From: Amphimedon queenslandica
Taxonomy: Eukaryota > Porifera > Demospongiae > Haplosclerida > Niphatidae
Assembly: GCF_000090795.2 (NCBI RefSeq)
Contig: NW_003546268.1
Location: forward strand, 442,801 to 485,077
Direction: 5' to 3'
DNA: 42,277 nucleotides
Below, one piece after another: positions 7,701 through 16,700 of this stretch (positions are counted from its first letter, which is position 1; every line of letters starts with the position of its first letter). A model generated the notes under the pieces. The model saw nothing but the letters and a program-made list of their open reading frames with translations. It ran no database searches and was not told the DNA's origin. Made by a program: the position numbers and the translations under genes.

Positions 7701-10636
7701 AGTAAGTAGAATTATACAGAGTAAAAAAAATTCAGTGGGCTTTACCCTCATGTTATAAAAATGCATATACATGTACGTGTAACTCATACATGTGTACTTG
7801 TATTGTACATGTACATGTAGATTTATCTTTGCCAACATGCAAAAACTATACATGTGTGCATGACAAATTGTCAAAAATGAATATTTCTGAAGTACACACA
7901 TGTACAGTACATGTATTGTATATGCACAACTTATCGTTAAAAATGTTTAAACTATGCACATGTACAGTGTACATGTATATACATGTACATGTATGTACCT
8001 ACATATACATGTACACCATACATGTAATAGTACAGGGACTTTAGCCTAATTTTGGAGCAACTTTAAAAATTCGTAAAAAATCCAATTTTGATTGGAATCT
8101 GCTCAAACTTTCTACACACAATAAGAACATGCATATGTATCAGGGAATGAAACTTTAGCTTTTAAATGAAAAAGGTTGTAAAAATTAGCCCTATTACAGC
8201 ACACTTAGGAATTAGAATTAAATTCCCATGTACTCTATGTGTTTCCAAATCTTTATAACGTTCAAAACTTGGAGGATGAATAATATTGCAAAAGAAGAAA
8301 AAGAGAAATATTTTCAAGCATATACCATATACATGTGTACATATCAAAAAAGGCTAAGTAGCTACCCCGCAGTTACTCTACTTTCACGTAGGTAGTTCGT
8401 TGTTCCTTCTCTGTGCATGCTTACTGTGACAGTAGCAGGACAGTAGATTGACAGTAAAAGACAGTAGAATAGAGCAAAAAACATCCAAAACGGCTTCTAG
8501 ACGGAGAAAGTGGCATTATAGATGAACTTGGAGAGCACAGACAGCCAAAAGAAGCATCCACAAGTTCTACTACAGTACATATGACTGGGTGGGATTGCAG
8601 CATAACGCAGCAAAGAGTAACTAAGAGTAGTGAAGTAGTAGCAAAGTACCTACGAACTACCTTCAAGGTTCTCTTCTCTACTGTACCTTACTAAGCCTTT
8701 TTGATGTGTGCTGTACATGTAGCTCCAAATTTTGGTGAGTCAAAAATTTCGTCAAAATCTTAATTTCCTGTTAAAATTAATTTTCATCGATAAAATTTTT
8801 GTGATTTTTTTATTAATCCACATACTACCTGCGTGGAACAAAACTTTTGTTTGTTAAAAACTTCGTCAAAATTGACAAAAATTTTGACAAACAAAAAAAT
8901 TTAGAGCTATACAGTAGGGAATAGGATTATACACAGGATCAAGTGAGGGCATTGTGTGCCCAAGGCAGCTACATGTACTTTATTATTGCTAGAGGTCCTG
9001 ACTGTCCCTTTTCAAAAAGTTTGTGGGGCTCTAGCAAGTACAACGGGTGGCAAGACAAGTTAGTATGAGCTTTTGTCATCACTTCTTCAGAATTTCCAGT
9101 GAATTGTGGTATTTATTAGTGCTTGCAAAAAGTACACTATGGTATATTAAAACAAAAAGGCCATAATCCAGGATTGAAACTATCTTACGCAGTCCTTACA
9201 AACAGCATAGTGTAGTGTGGGATGGTAACATGGTAAGAAAGAAGCCAATACTTACATTTGTTATTGTAAAACTACATTGCACTAGACAGTGTCTGGAGAG
9301 TCCCACAAGGAATTTCAATACTTCTAATCACCAACCTCTATCGCAGCAAATTAGAATGGCACGCATGATGTGCACGTACATGTAATCTTGATTCCAATCC
9401 TGTTCTGTGCATTATGTGTATTACATGTATATCTATGTTGCAATTAAAAGCTTTATAATGACTGGCTTGCAAATACTTGTGTTGGTACATGTATATGTAA
9501 AAGTGTGTAATGTCCATACCTACTCAATCACAACAAAGAAAATTTGCCAAGTAAAAAATCTTGTTAGAGCAACATGCATGTACATGTGATAAGCCATAAT
9601 CCTCATTTTTTATTTATGGTATCCCAATGAATATAATAACAAAGTCATGAATATGCACATGTACACTGCAGAGCGTATTATAATGTGCTATTACGTGTAG
9701 TTCTGCATAGCCAGGGAGGGGCTGGATATGCGAGACTAATGAGTCTAAACATGCATGTTACGATTTTAGCTAAGGGGAACAATCAATACCAATATTTAAA
9801 TTTGTAAATTCTAATAACTTAATTCAAAGTCCAAGTTAAGAGAGTAAAAAATCGTAGTAGCTACAAGCTTCTGATATGAGAGAACCTGACATTAAAAAAG
9901 TGAGCATCATATACAGTACCAGACTATCTCTATATAGTGTACGTATTAGGCAAATTTTATTCCAAAAAAGCTCCAAAAATTGATTCATACACATGTAACG
10001 TACATGATTACTTAGGAAAGTGAAGTTGCTCATTTAAGCTTTTCTCAAGTTTTAAACATATACAAGTAAATAAAGTTTTAAAATTTTTTATAAAAAAGCA
10101 AAATTCAAACACATACAGATGTGGTTTTTTACCAGCAAATAATTTATTGAAGTGCAGTGAACAGAATAGTGCATCATAAAGCTGAATGAAAAGGGAGCTT
10201 TGTAAATATGCTGCTGCTGACTTCGCTAACGTAACGTACAATACAATGAGCAGTGAGCTACCTTATTCACATACATGTACATGGAGGAAAAGCAACATAC
10301 CCTCATTTTCTGGCTTAAAATATTTGAATCTAAGGGTAGAGTGAAGTATGCTAAAATAGTATTCTAACTCGTACCGGTGTACTACATTCACCCAAAATCA
10401 TTGTAAGGTCAACATGTTTCCTTCAATATTTCATAACAACTCACTGGTTCTATCTTAAGTGTTCTTCTAGAACTAGTAGGAGCAGGAGAGACTGTTTCAA
10501 AGCTATCCAAAACTCCATCATACCAATTTTGTATAAACTCACGAACACCTTCCCAAGTGTCCCAGGATCTGGCATAAGATTCTGTAATAGTCAAATGGAT
10601 AGCCTTCTGCTTGTTAACATCATCAAGAGTGGCCAT
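1763..10636 (-). CDS. divergent GHKL-type ATPase (HATPase-like), five modelled exons
   Basis: Modelled exons on the minus strand are 10636-10445, 5363-5156, 4783-4643, 2499-2460 and 1793-1763. All junctions are GT-AG and phase-consistent, giving 203 aa. Exon 1 encodes MATLDDVNKQ..., then the N-box-like WEGVREFIQNWYDG (E, N and D in the ATP/Mg-binding spacing). Exon 2 encodes LTLINRNTQLPTKVLLLGYS and KRN..VIGQFG. Exon 3 completes the glycine-rich lid box GQFGEGLKIG and continues LALLRKKHKVRV...W.F. The N-box and GxxGxG box are hallmarks of the GHKL fold (Hsp90, MutL, GyrB, histidine kinases). The usual DxGxG box between them is not apparent; NRNTQL occupies that place. Exons 1-3 are well supported. 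Exons 4 (DIQEDFQTFTAAFR) and 5 (VSYLSNFSL-stop) rest on splice sites and phase only, so the true protein may continue differently. An in-frame upstream Met lies at 10645. Function is unknown. Introns carry a LINE fragment, MITEs and a tRNA-like unit. Confidence 0.62.
1951..2362. mobile_element. MITE family 'GGCTAAGTA', copy 1
   Basis: The element is bounded by TACAGTACACATAAAAAAGG (left) and the complementary CCTTTTTTTGATATGTACTG (right), continuing as CTAAGC and CTTAGC inside. The interior includes 'GTAGGTACTTCGCTAC', 'CTCCAAGTTCATCTATAATG' and an imperfect tandem of TCTTCTACTGTC(A/G)(T/C)GCTACTG units at about 2215-2262. Related copies lie at 8336-8716 (opposite orientation) and 40454-40877. 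The 151-aa open frame across it (from 1811) is incidental. Confidence 0.7.
2510..3490. other. gene-free AT-rich stretch, intron of the GHKL gene
   Basis: No conserved coding block was found on either strand. The stretch holds scattered TACATGTACA palindromes, densest around 2990-3005 and 3110-3250. Confidence 0.5.
3498..3655. mobile_element. decayed MITE-like inverted repeat
   Basis: TACCGTATGGCGATTTAATT...GCGGAGCTAAAATTTC on the left mirrors GAAATTTTAGCGGATCTTTA...TTTTGCGGTTGCGTG on the right. The inner arms (GCTAAAATTTC/GAAATTTTAGC) are perfect but the outer right end has decayed. Confidence 0.4.
4427..4427. other. ambiguous base (N) in the assembly
   Basis: A single N interrupts a TACATG-type repeat (GTAC-N-ATGTACATGTACA), suggesting a base-calling or assembly problem in the hexamer repeat. 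Confidence 0.95.
4920..5010 (+). ncRNA. tRNA-like sequence / tRNA-derived SINE head
   Basis: The stretch has both Pol III internal promoter boxes: an A box TAGTCTAGTGG (4936-4946, fitting TRGYNNARNNG) and a B box GTTCAAATC (4989-4997, fitting GWTCRANNC) inside a T-arm stem CGGG/CCCG. CTCTGGG near the 3' end pairs imperfectly with CCTAGGA at 4920-4926, and the sequence ends CCA. The acceptor stem has G-T and mismatched pairs and no convincing anticodon arm, so this is a tRNA relic or SINE head rather than a working tRNA. The spacing between boxes (about 43 nt from end to start) permits TFIIIC binding. Confidence 0.6.
5014..5021 (+). terminator. T-run consistent with a Pol III terminator
   Basis: Eight consecutive T residues begin four bases after the CCA of the tRNA-like unit, the expected place and form of a Pol III terminator. 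Confidence 0.5.
5710..6720 (+). pseudogene. decayed LINE-type ORF2 C-terminal fragment
   Basis: Across all three plus frames there is a recognisable retroelement C-terminal region. In order: GLGIREPSTKSIQQYN, ISDISSRKLRSHKEKLKFHY, EPGAYSRLTALPIKEHDFAL, then KGAFCDALCLRNSWIPPHLP followed by LLIEICPDVLVEL, a fragment around KADIAVSSFLSSRQ, and FLTPLVFTTAGGM. This order (SxLTALP, F.DALCLR.W...P, EVC.DV.VEP, F.PLVF...GG) is familiar from the region downstream of reverse transcriptase in many invertebrate LINE proteins. Several frameshifts and stops are present and the zinc-knuckle cysteines are mostly lost, so it is dead. It lies antisense within intron 1 of the GHKL gene. Confidence 0.6.
6730..7785. 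other. gene-free stretch, intron of the GHKL gene
   Basis: No supported gene. The part at 7170-7420 is less AT-rich and could be further retroelement debris after the LINE fragment, but I find no readable motif. Confidence 0.4.
7786..8026. repeat. dense cluster of TACATG/ACATGT hexamer repeats
   Basis: Runs such as TACATGTACATGTAGA (7806-7821) and ATACATGTACATGTATGTAC (around 7979-7998) occur in quick succession with TACAGTACATGTA variants. The unit ACATGT is its own reverse complement, so the runs can form short hairpins. Apparent ORFs here are rich in C, T, H, V, M and Y because of this repeat and are not genes. Confidence 0.85.
8336..8716. mobile_element. MITE family 'GGCTAAGTA', copy 2
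   Basis: TGTACATATCAAAAAAGGCT...AAGTAGCTACCCCGCAG at the left and TACTAAGCCTTTTTGATGTG at the right are inverted repeats. The interior (GTAGGTAGTTCG, ATTATAGATGAACTTGGAG, ACCTACGAACTACC) matches copy 1 in reverse orientation. A copy of the TACCGTATAGC family abuts its right end. Confidence 0.7.
8714..8916. mobile_element. MITE, TACCGTATAGC-TIR family (copy c, decayed ends)
   Basis: TACATGTAGCTCCAAATTTT at the left mirrors AAAAAATTTAGAGCTATACA at the right, and the interior has complementary CAAAAATTTCGTCAAAAT / AATTGACAAAAATTTTGAC stretches. The left terminus has been converted to, or overlaps, a TACATGTA palindrome shared with the neighbouring MITE. Confidence 0.5.
8920..10440. other. gene-free stretch, intron 1 of the GHKL gene
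   Basis: No coding block or clear element ends were recognised. It holds isolated TACATG repeats near 9370-9500, 9580 and 10270. Confidence 0.45.
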
Positions 10637-10645
10637 TTCACACAA

Positions 10646-10791
10646 CTATTTGATCAATGCGTGTGTGTGTGGGGCCAAGAAGGGCGTCACCGTCGAAAGC
10701 GAGAAACGAACCGTAATCATGCCGTAATAGATCAAAATAATTAGCTCGATTATTTTAAAAACCACACCTCGACACACCCCTGAAAACCAAG
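10646..10791. promoter_or_regulatory. divergent promoter between the GHKL gene and SAP30BP
   Basis: Only about 150 bp separate the minus-strand ATG (10636) from the plus-strand ATG (10792). The gap is locally GC-richer (GGGCGTCACCGTCGAAAGCG) than its surroundings and has no TATA box. The SAP30BP start codon sits in CCAAGATGGCT, which resembles the YY1-type AAGATGGC motif often found at metazoan start regions; that role is inferred. Transcription start sites are not visible. Confidence 0.6.
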
Positions 10792-13700
10792 ATGGCTTTC
10801 ATTCCTGGGGTACAAAACTACCATCACACAGATTCTGAGATATCTGATAGTGAAGGAGAAGGATCACCACCAAACAACACTGTACCGGCACCTGGAGTAG
10901 GTCAGCTCTAAAATAGGTTTTTAGTTATGTGTAGATCAGGGGAAAATAATGTATGTACATTGTTGTACGAAGCCCTGCATGTTAGAACTTAGAATGTAAA
11001 ACTTTGTAATGTGAAGTTCCTGGTCTCTTATGTAATTTGGAAGAGTGCCTTATGATGTAAGTGTAAAAGTTAATAACAAGAGTATTGTGGTCATATCAGT
11101 CTTCAATAAAGCAATAGTTTACATGTACATGTATATGGTCTTTAATATTGTAAAACTTTGGTAAAGTGCACAGCCACTGCAACTCCTATTAGCAAATCTT
11201 ATTGTGCATGTATGGAAATGTGCATTGCTTTAATGTGTGTGGCTGTGCATGAAACCACTCATGTACATGTACATGTATGCTAGCTACATACATGTACATG
11301 TATATTTTTGTTCATTTCTTTGAAGATTTGGGAAAATTAAGATTCCCTTAAAATCATTATACTTGTAATTATCTGTTAAAGTTGTGAAGTATATGTACAT
11401 ATATAACTATCGTGTAGCTAGAAAATATTTTGGAGTGCTAAAATTTGGCGAATGGACCTTAATTCGCTAAATTTGCCAAAGTTTTACTCCACCAAATTTT
11501 CTAGCTATACGGTAATCTTCATATGTTCTTTATGCATTAAATACTTTGCTTGAGTTGAAATAAAAGTGCTTTTGTAGTCCTACAGTTCATGTGTATGATA
11601 CAATGTACATGTACATGTACTCCATACTTTGTTGATTGAGACTATGTGACGCATGCATAAGCATGAAAAAGCGAGGTTAAAGTGGCCATCTTATCAGTGT
11701 GTGTTCACTTGAAGTCCGTAAACTGCTTTCTTATAAAGTCCTGGAGACTCTTAAACATGAGAAAAAGTTTATCTGTATGTATGTATGGGCATAGGGTCGT
11801 CTAACTATTATTAAAGTTACATAGCCTAATCATCATTGAAAGTGGGTGTGGTCACAATGACAAAATGGCGGCATAGATATTAGAGTAAATGAAAGGGATC
11901 GGAAATGGGCATCTTATTATACATTGCTAGGAGACAGATGTGGGTTGACATTTGCATCTAGCAACGGGGGCTGTCTTGGAGCAAAAACTGTCCTTTTGAC
12001 ACCTGTCATTCCAGCAGTGGTATCAGTATACGCCATTATTTATATCAAAGGAAGCAGAGGAGACATGAATCTATTCCCAGACAATTTTATATGTACATGT
12101 AGCTAGCATCATCATTTGCACTGATTATTTGCTCTGACATATGTGAATGGTTTTAACAACATTTTGTTTTGTACCCTTATCTCAAGAGTGATAGACAGAT
12201 GATAGTAAATGATTTAATCATTAATTAGAGTACCCAAATGTGGAGGTCGCCCACTATAGTTTGTTTGCAAAAATGATTACGTCTTTCTGTAATGATCAAT
12301 TTACTGATAAGTTTGAGACATTTGTTTTGTACCCTTAACATAAAAACCAAAGGGTCTGTGACATTACATGTATATAGCTATCACACCATTGTAATAGTTA
12401 CAGCACACCAGAGGTTGCCGACACCATTTCTATTCAATAGGTTGTACAAAACAAAATATAGAATTAAATATAGTAAGTGTGATCAATCATGATTACTAAT
12501 TCATAAAACATCGAATTTAAACTGCAAACAGATACATTGCTACAGCAGACATCTTGAGCAAATAGGAAGAATGTTTCTCAACATTATTGAAGGGTTACCT
12601 GTACAAAGAAGACTTTATGCAACAAAAAACTACCTAAGAAGTATGCTTACCTGCTTCAACTTTCAGCCATTTTTAATTTTATATACGAGTAATCAGAGAG
12701 GTTTTTTATGGTACTATCAACTCGCATTTTCCTGTTGCTGCGCCCCGTTTCCAATCCCTTTCATTTACTCTAATATCTATGATGGCGGCTGTCACCAAGC
12801 CTGTGGACTCTCATTGGAGTAAGATAAGACTAAACTGCCATCTTAAAACTTCTCCAGCAGCAAGGAGGGTTAACAAAAATCTTCTTTATTTATGCGAAAG
12901 ATTCTGATGTGAAATGACAGCCTCAACTAGCTCGTGAAGCCTGCAGAACCACTCAAATTATGACTCAGTGCTGTTACTGCTATTTATCTTCATAGATACT
13001 CTTTAATGCTATAAGCGAAATAACTTTAATTGCTGCACAATGTGATGAAATGATATAGCAAAATTTATATTTTTAAGTAAGATAACTACATCAAGAATTA
13101 AAGATCTACTTTATATACACGTATGTGTTATATATAGCTTGACAATATGGGAGTCAATATTCCGCGACCAAGGATACTTTGAATTGATATCACCTGAGGG
13201 CCAAAATGCCCAAGGGTGATATCAATTCAAAGTACCCAAGGTGGAGGGTGTATTGACCCCATATCAGCATGTTATATACAAATGTATGTTCATGAATCTC
13301 ATTAATGAGATATATAATATATATAAATGCATATATTCAATAATGCTGTCCTTGCTCATATCCCTGTACGTCATACAGCACAGCAATATAGCATGGCTTA
13401 TTGGCTGAACCCTTTCTTCTGGTCTATTTAATTAATTCTTCATGCATTTACTATTAAAGCGTAACTGCAATGTACATGTATTTTTGGGTATTTATTTTAT
13501 GGTCTTAAGATTACCTGACCATAATAATTATGTGTTGATTGAGTTCCAACTTCTATTGTCCTAAAAAATTATTCACTGAGATATGGGCCTTCAAAAATTG
13601 CACTTTTTGCTTCCTGTCAATTCATTTCCTGTTGGTGGGTGTGGCTTCAGATAACTCCATTCCTTTATATATATAGTCTGGCGGGGCCTGCCTCTCTAAA

Positions 13701-16700
13701 CTGAGAGTCAGGCTCAGTATGGTAGCTAGTTTTGTGTGAAGCGCAGGATTTGTGCGCTAGCAGGAAATGAGCCACAATGACAAATAACACCCACAAAGGC
13801 CATGAATAACAATATCATAAATTTAAAATGGATGTAAAGTAAGAAATTGTGCTCGAAATAGCATCTAGAAAGCTGAACTATATATTAAAGGAGAAGCAGT
13901 TGCTTGCTATCAAAGCTTTCCTCAAAGCAAGAGATGTTTTCATAGTGCTACCCACTCGCTATGGAAAGTGGATTTTCTCTTCTTTTTGGCCTTGCCTCAG
14001 TTGCCTGTACATCATTAGCATCAGTAAGTGCACCAGAGTCTACCAAAGCTCTTACTGTATCTCTAACATTGTAAAGCACTACTTTTTAGCTTCTTCAGTC
14101 TTGAAAAAACTGATACACACTGGCGACAAAATTTGTTTTTAGTTTGTCTAAGTCAAAATCACTGCAACTTGGTCCATAACTGCTTCCTCCAAGCATCTAT
14201 AACGTCTCTGCACCTTTCTGCTAATGGATCACCTCTGTTTTTTTTCTGTGCTGAGTATGCTCAAGTCTTTCTGACAGCCTAAACACAACAACAACCATGT
14301 TTACAAGAGTATGGGTGGTGCTCATTTTCAGCCCCACCTGTATGCATGCTGCCAGCCCCACCCTGTGACACAAAACTAGCTGCCATACTGAACCTGACTC
14401 TCCGTTTTCCCACGAGAAGCAGGCTCCGCCTGACTATTCTTTGTATTGGGAAATGACCTTTTATTGTCATGCCTTGTAATGTAATAGCTGTAATTTAAAG
14501 ATTGAAATCATTAGCTTTCATTATTTTAAGCATGTAACTGCAAGAAAAAGTCAAAATTCCAAAAGTATGTAAATTTTCTTATTTGCTATTCTGCATCATT
14601 TTCTTGCAATTCCATGCTTAGAATAATGAAAGCTAATGATCCCAATCTTTAAGTTAGTGCTATTACATTACAAGGCATGAGAATAAAGGATCATTTCCCC
14701 CCTATAAAGGAATGGAGTTATCTGCAAACATTCCTACTTCTATGCTTAATTACGTCATGTTTAGCTGCACCCACCGACAGGAAGTAAATTAAAAGGAAGC
14801 AAAAAGTGGAATTTTTTGAAGGCCCATATCTCAGTGAATAATTTATTGGGACAATAGGAGTGGGAACACATTATTATTATGGTCAGGTAATCACATTAAG
14901 ACCATAAATACATTGCAGTTACCCTTTAAGTGTATTATGTAGCTTCTGGGCATTGAACGAGCATTCCAGTAATTGTGGTTTTTGTGTAATCAGTCATGAT
15001 ACAACTGCAAAAATTAGCCATGATACAGTCATGATAGATTTATACTGATTCATGCCAGAATAACAGGCATGATCTGTAAAATAATGTGTCAGGCCTGTAC
15101 CAGTATAGGATATCAGACATGGTGGGGCAAAAGTGCTGATTCAGGCATGATAACTTTTGGTTGTGTAACTCCTCTGGCTAAAATAAACACTTGTAACAAG
15201 GAGATGTGTGCTAAATTATTGTGGTTAATAGTGAGGTCAACATCCTCCCACTGTTTACTAGAGATGGGCGAATCCAGAAATTTGCATTCGATTCCAATTT
15301 TGAATACTTTTGAGACTGGAATCGATGGAATTGAATACCGATTCCGAGTACTACATCTGCGCATGCGCAAAGCCATGTGGTATCAATTAGAGCAATAAAA
15401 ATGCAATAATAATGAATAATTAAGGTATTAACTACTGATTTATTAACTATTATTAGTATTAAAAGGTGTGGTTGGGTGTGGCTTAATTTGGAATTGTTTT
15501 AAACGATTCCCACTTTTCTTTTGATACGAGTACGATTCCATTTGGAATCAAAGGATCGAATACTCCAGACTCGGAATTGCCCATCACTACTGTTTACAGT
15601 GGTTTCTAGGTTGCAAACTCCTTAATCATGTGACTCACACATGTCACTGAGCAGGGATTGAATTAAGCAACCTTCATGGCTTTGTACTAGACAGAATTTA
15701 AAACATTGAGGGGCTCTGCCTCCTGGCCACACGTCCTATTCATGCCCCTAAATGTATACATACATGTACATGTACATGCAGAAAATCTGATAAGTAAGGG
15801 CTTTATCCAATAATACAATAGCCAATGAATATACACGTGTAATTATGGATTTAAATTTTCACCTGGGAAAACCCGTGCTTGTCCAGGTCCAAATATGCCT
15901 ATGCAATTAACACTACCCCAGAAAACATTATTCTCCTGATTCCTCCGTCTTGCTTTATCTTTTTCATGGCAAAAGAAGCTGGCAATTAAAGTCAACAAAT
16001 GTACATGTACATGTAGTCGGTTCCACTGCAGCTCTCACATACGTGTACATGTATGTACAGTGTAGTTAGAGCAGAAGAGCAACGGGACAAATGAAACAAT
16101 AGAACATAACCATTAACATAAAAGAAATTGTTCCAATCTTAAGATGCATGTACATGCATGACAGCCCAAACTTCATACCTTGTGAGTTTACGCAAGGCTC
16201 TCTTATCCAGAAGTAGCAGCCAGGGTCTTTAAACTTTAGGGACTTGATAAAAGTTTGTATGCAACAAATAGAGCCTAGTAAATGTATGCTAAACTGTTTA
16301 AAAGTTAAGAAAACCTAAAACTTTTTTCTACTGAGCCCATGTGCCACCATTGTTGTATGTGCTAGTGGAGCATATTGATTGAGCCACATTTTCATTGCAG
16401 CCACACCTGTTTAATGCTGCACCACTGAGCAGTACAGATTGCTGAAGCCTCTTTTCTGTCACAAAACTTTTACTATTGGTTTCGCTTAATCAGATTGTTG
16501 TTCAGTGCATGTAATTGTGGTAAATGTATTCACTTTAGTGCTCTAGTTTAGCATCTAGAGCTTTTTAGCATAAGGTTTTTTTGTTTTAATGTGGAAAATA
16601 TATCACTACCACTGTGTGTTTAAGTTCGCTTGCCTTAATGATTATAATTTCACTATACGTGTATAAATGCATATGTTTTGAGTGGTAGGAATCAGGTTAT

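Larger units (their letters stand above)
13454..14929. mobile_element. DNA transposon with TTAA target duplication and long TIRs
   Basis: TTAA flanks both ends (13454-13457 and 14926-14929). The terminal repeats AGCGTAACTGCAATG and CATTGCAGTTACCCT match at 14 of 15. Similarity continues inward over about 220 bp (ATTTATTTTATGGTCTTAAG..ACCTGACC; CACTGAGATATGGGCCTTCA; CTCCATTCCTTTAT, each mirrored on the right). TTAA duplications are characteristic of piggyBac and Kolobok elements. The interior carries a broken helicase fragment (13849-14142), and the right arm is interrupted by a second palindrome (14447-14697). No transposase was recognised, so it is non-autonomous. Confidence 0.72.

Noticed and set aside
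7786..8026. CRISPR-like or tandem satellite array
   Set aside because: Repeats are irregular hexamer runs without uniform spacers, in a eukaryotic context.
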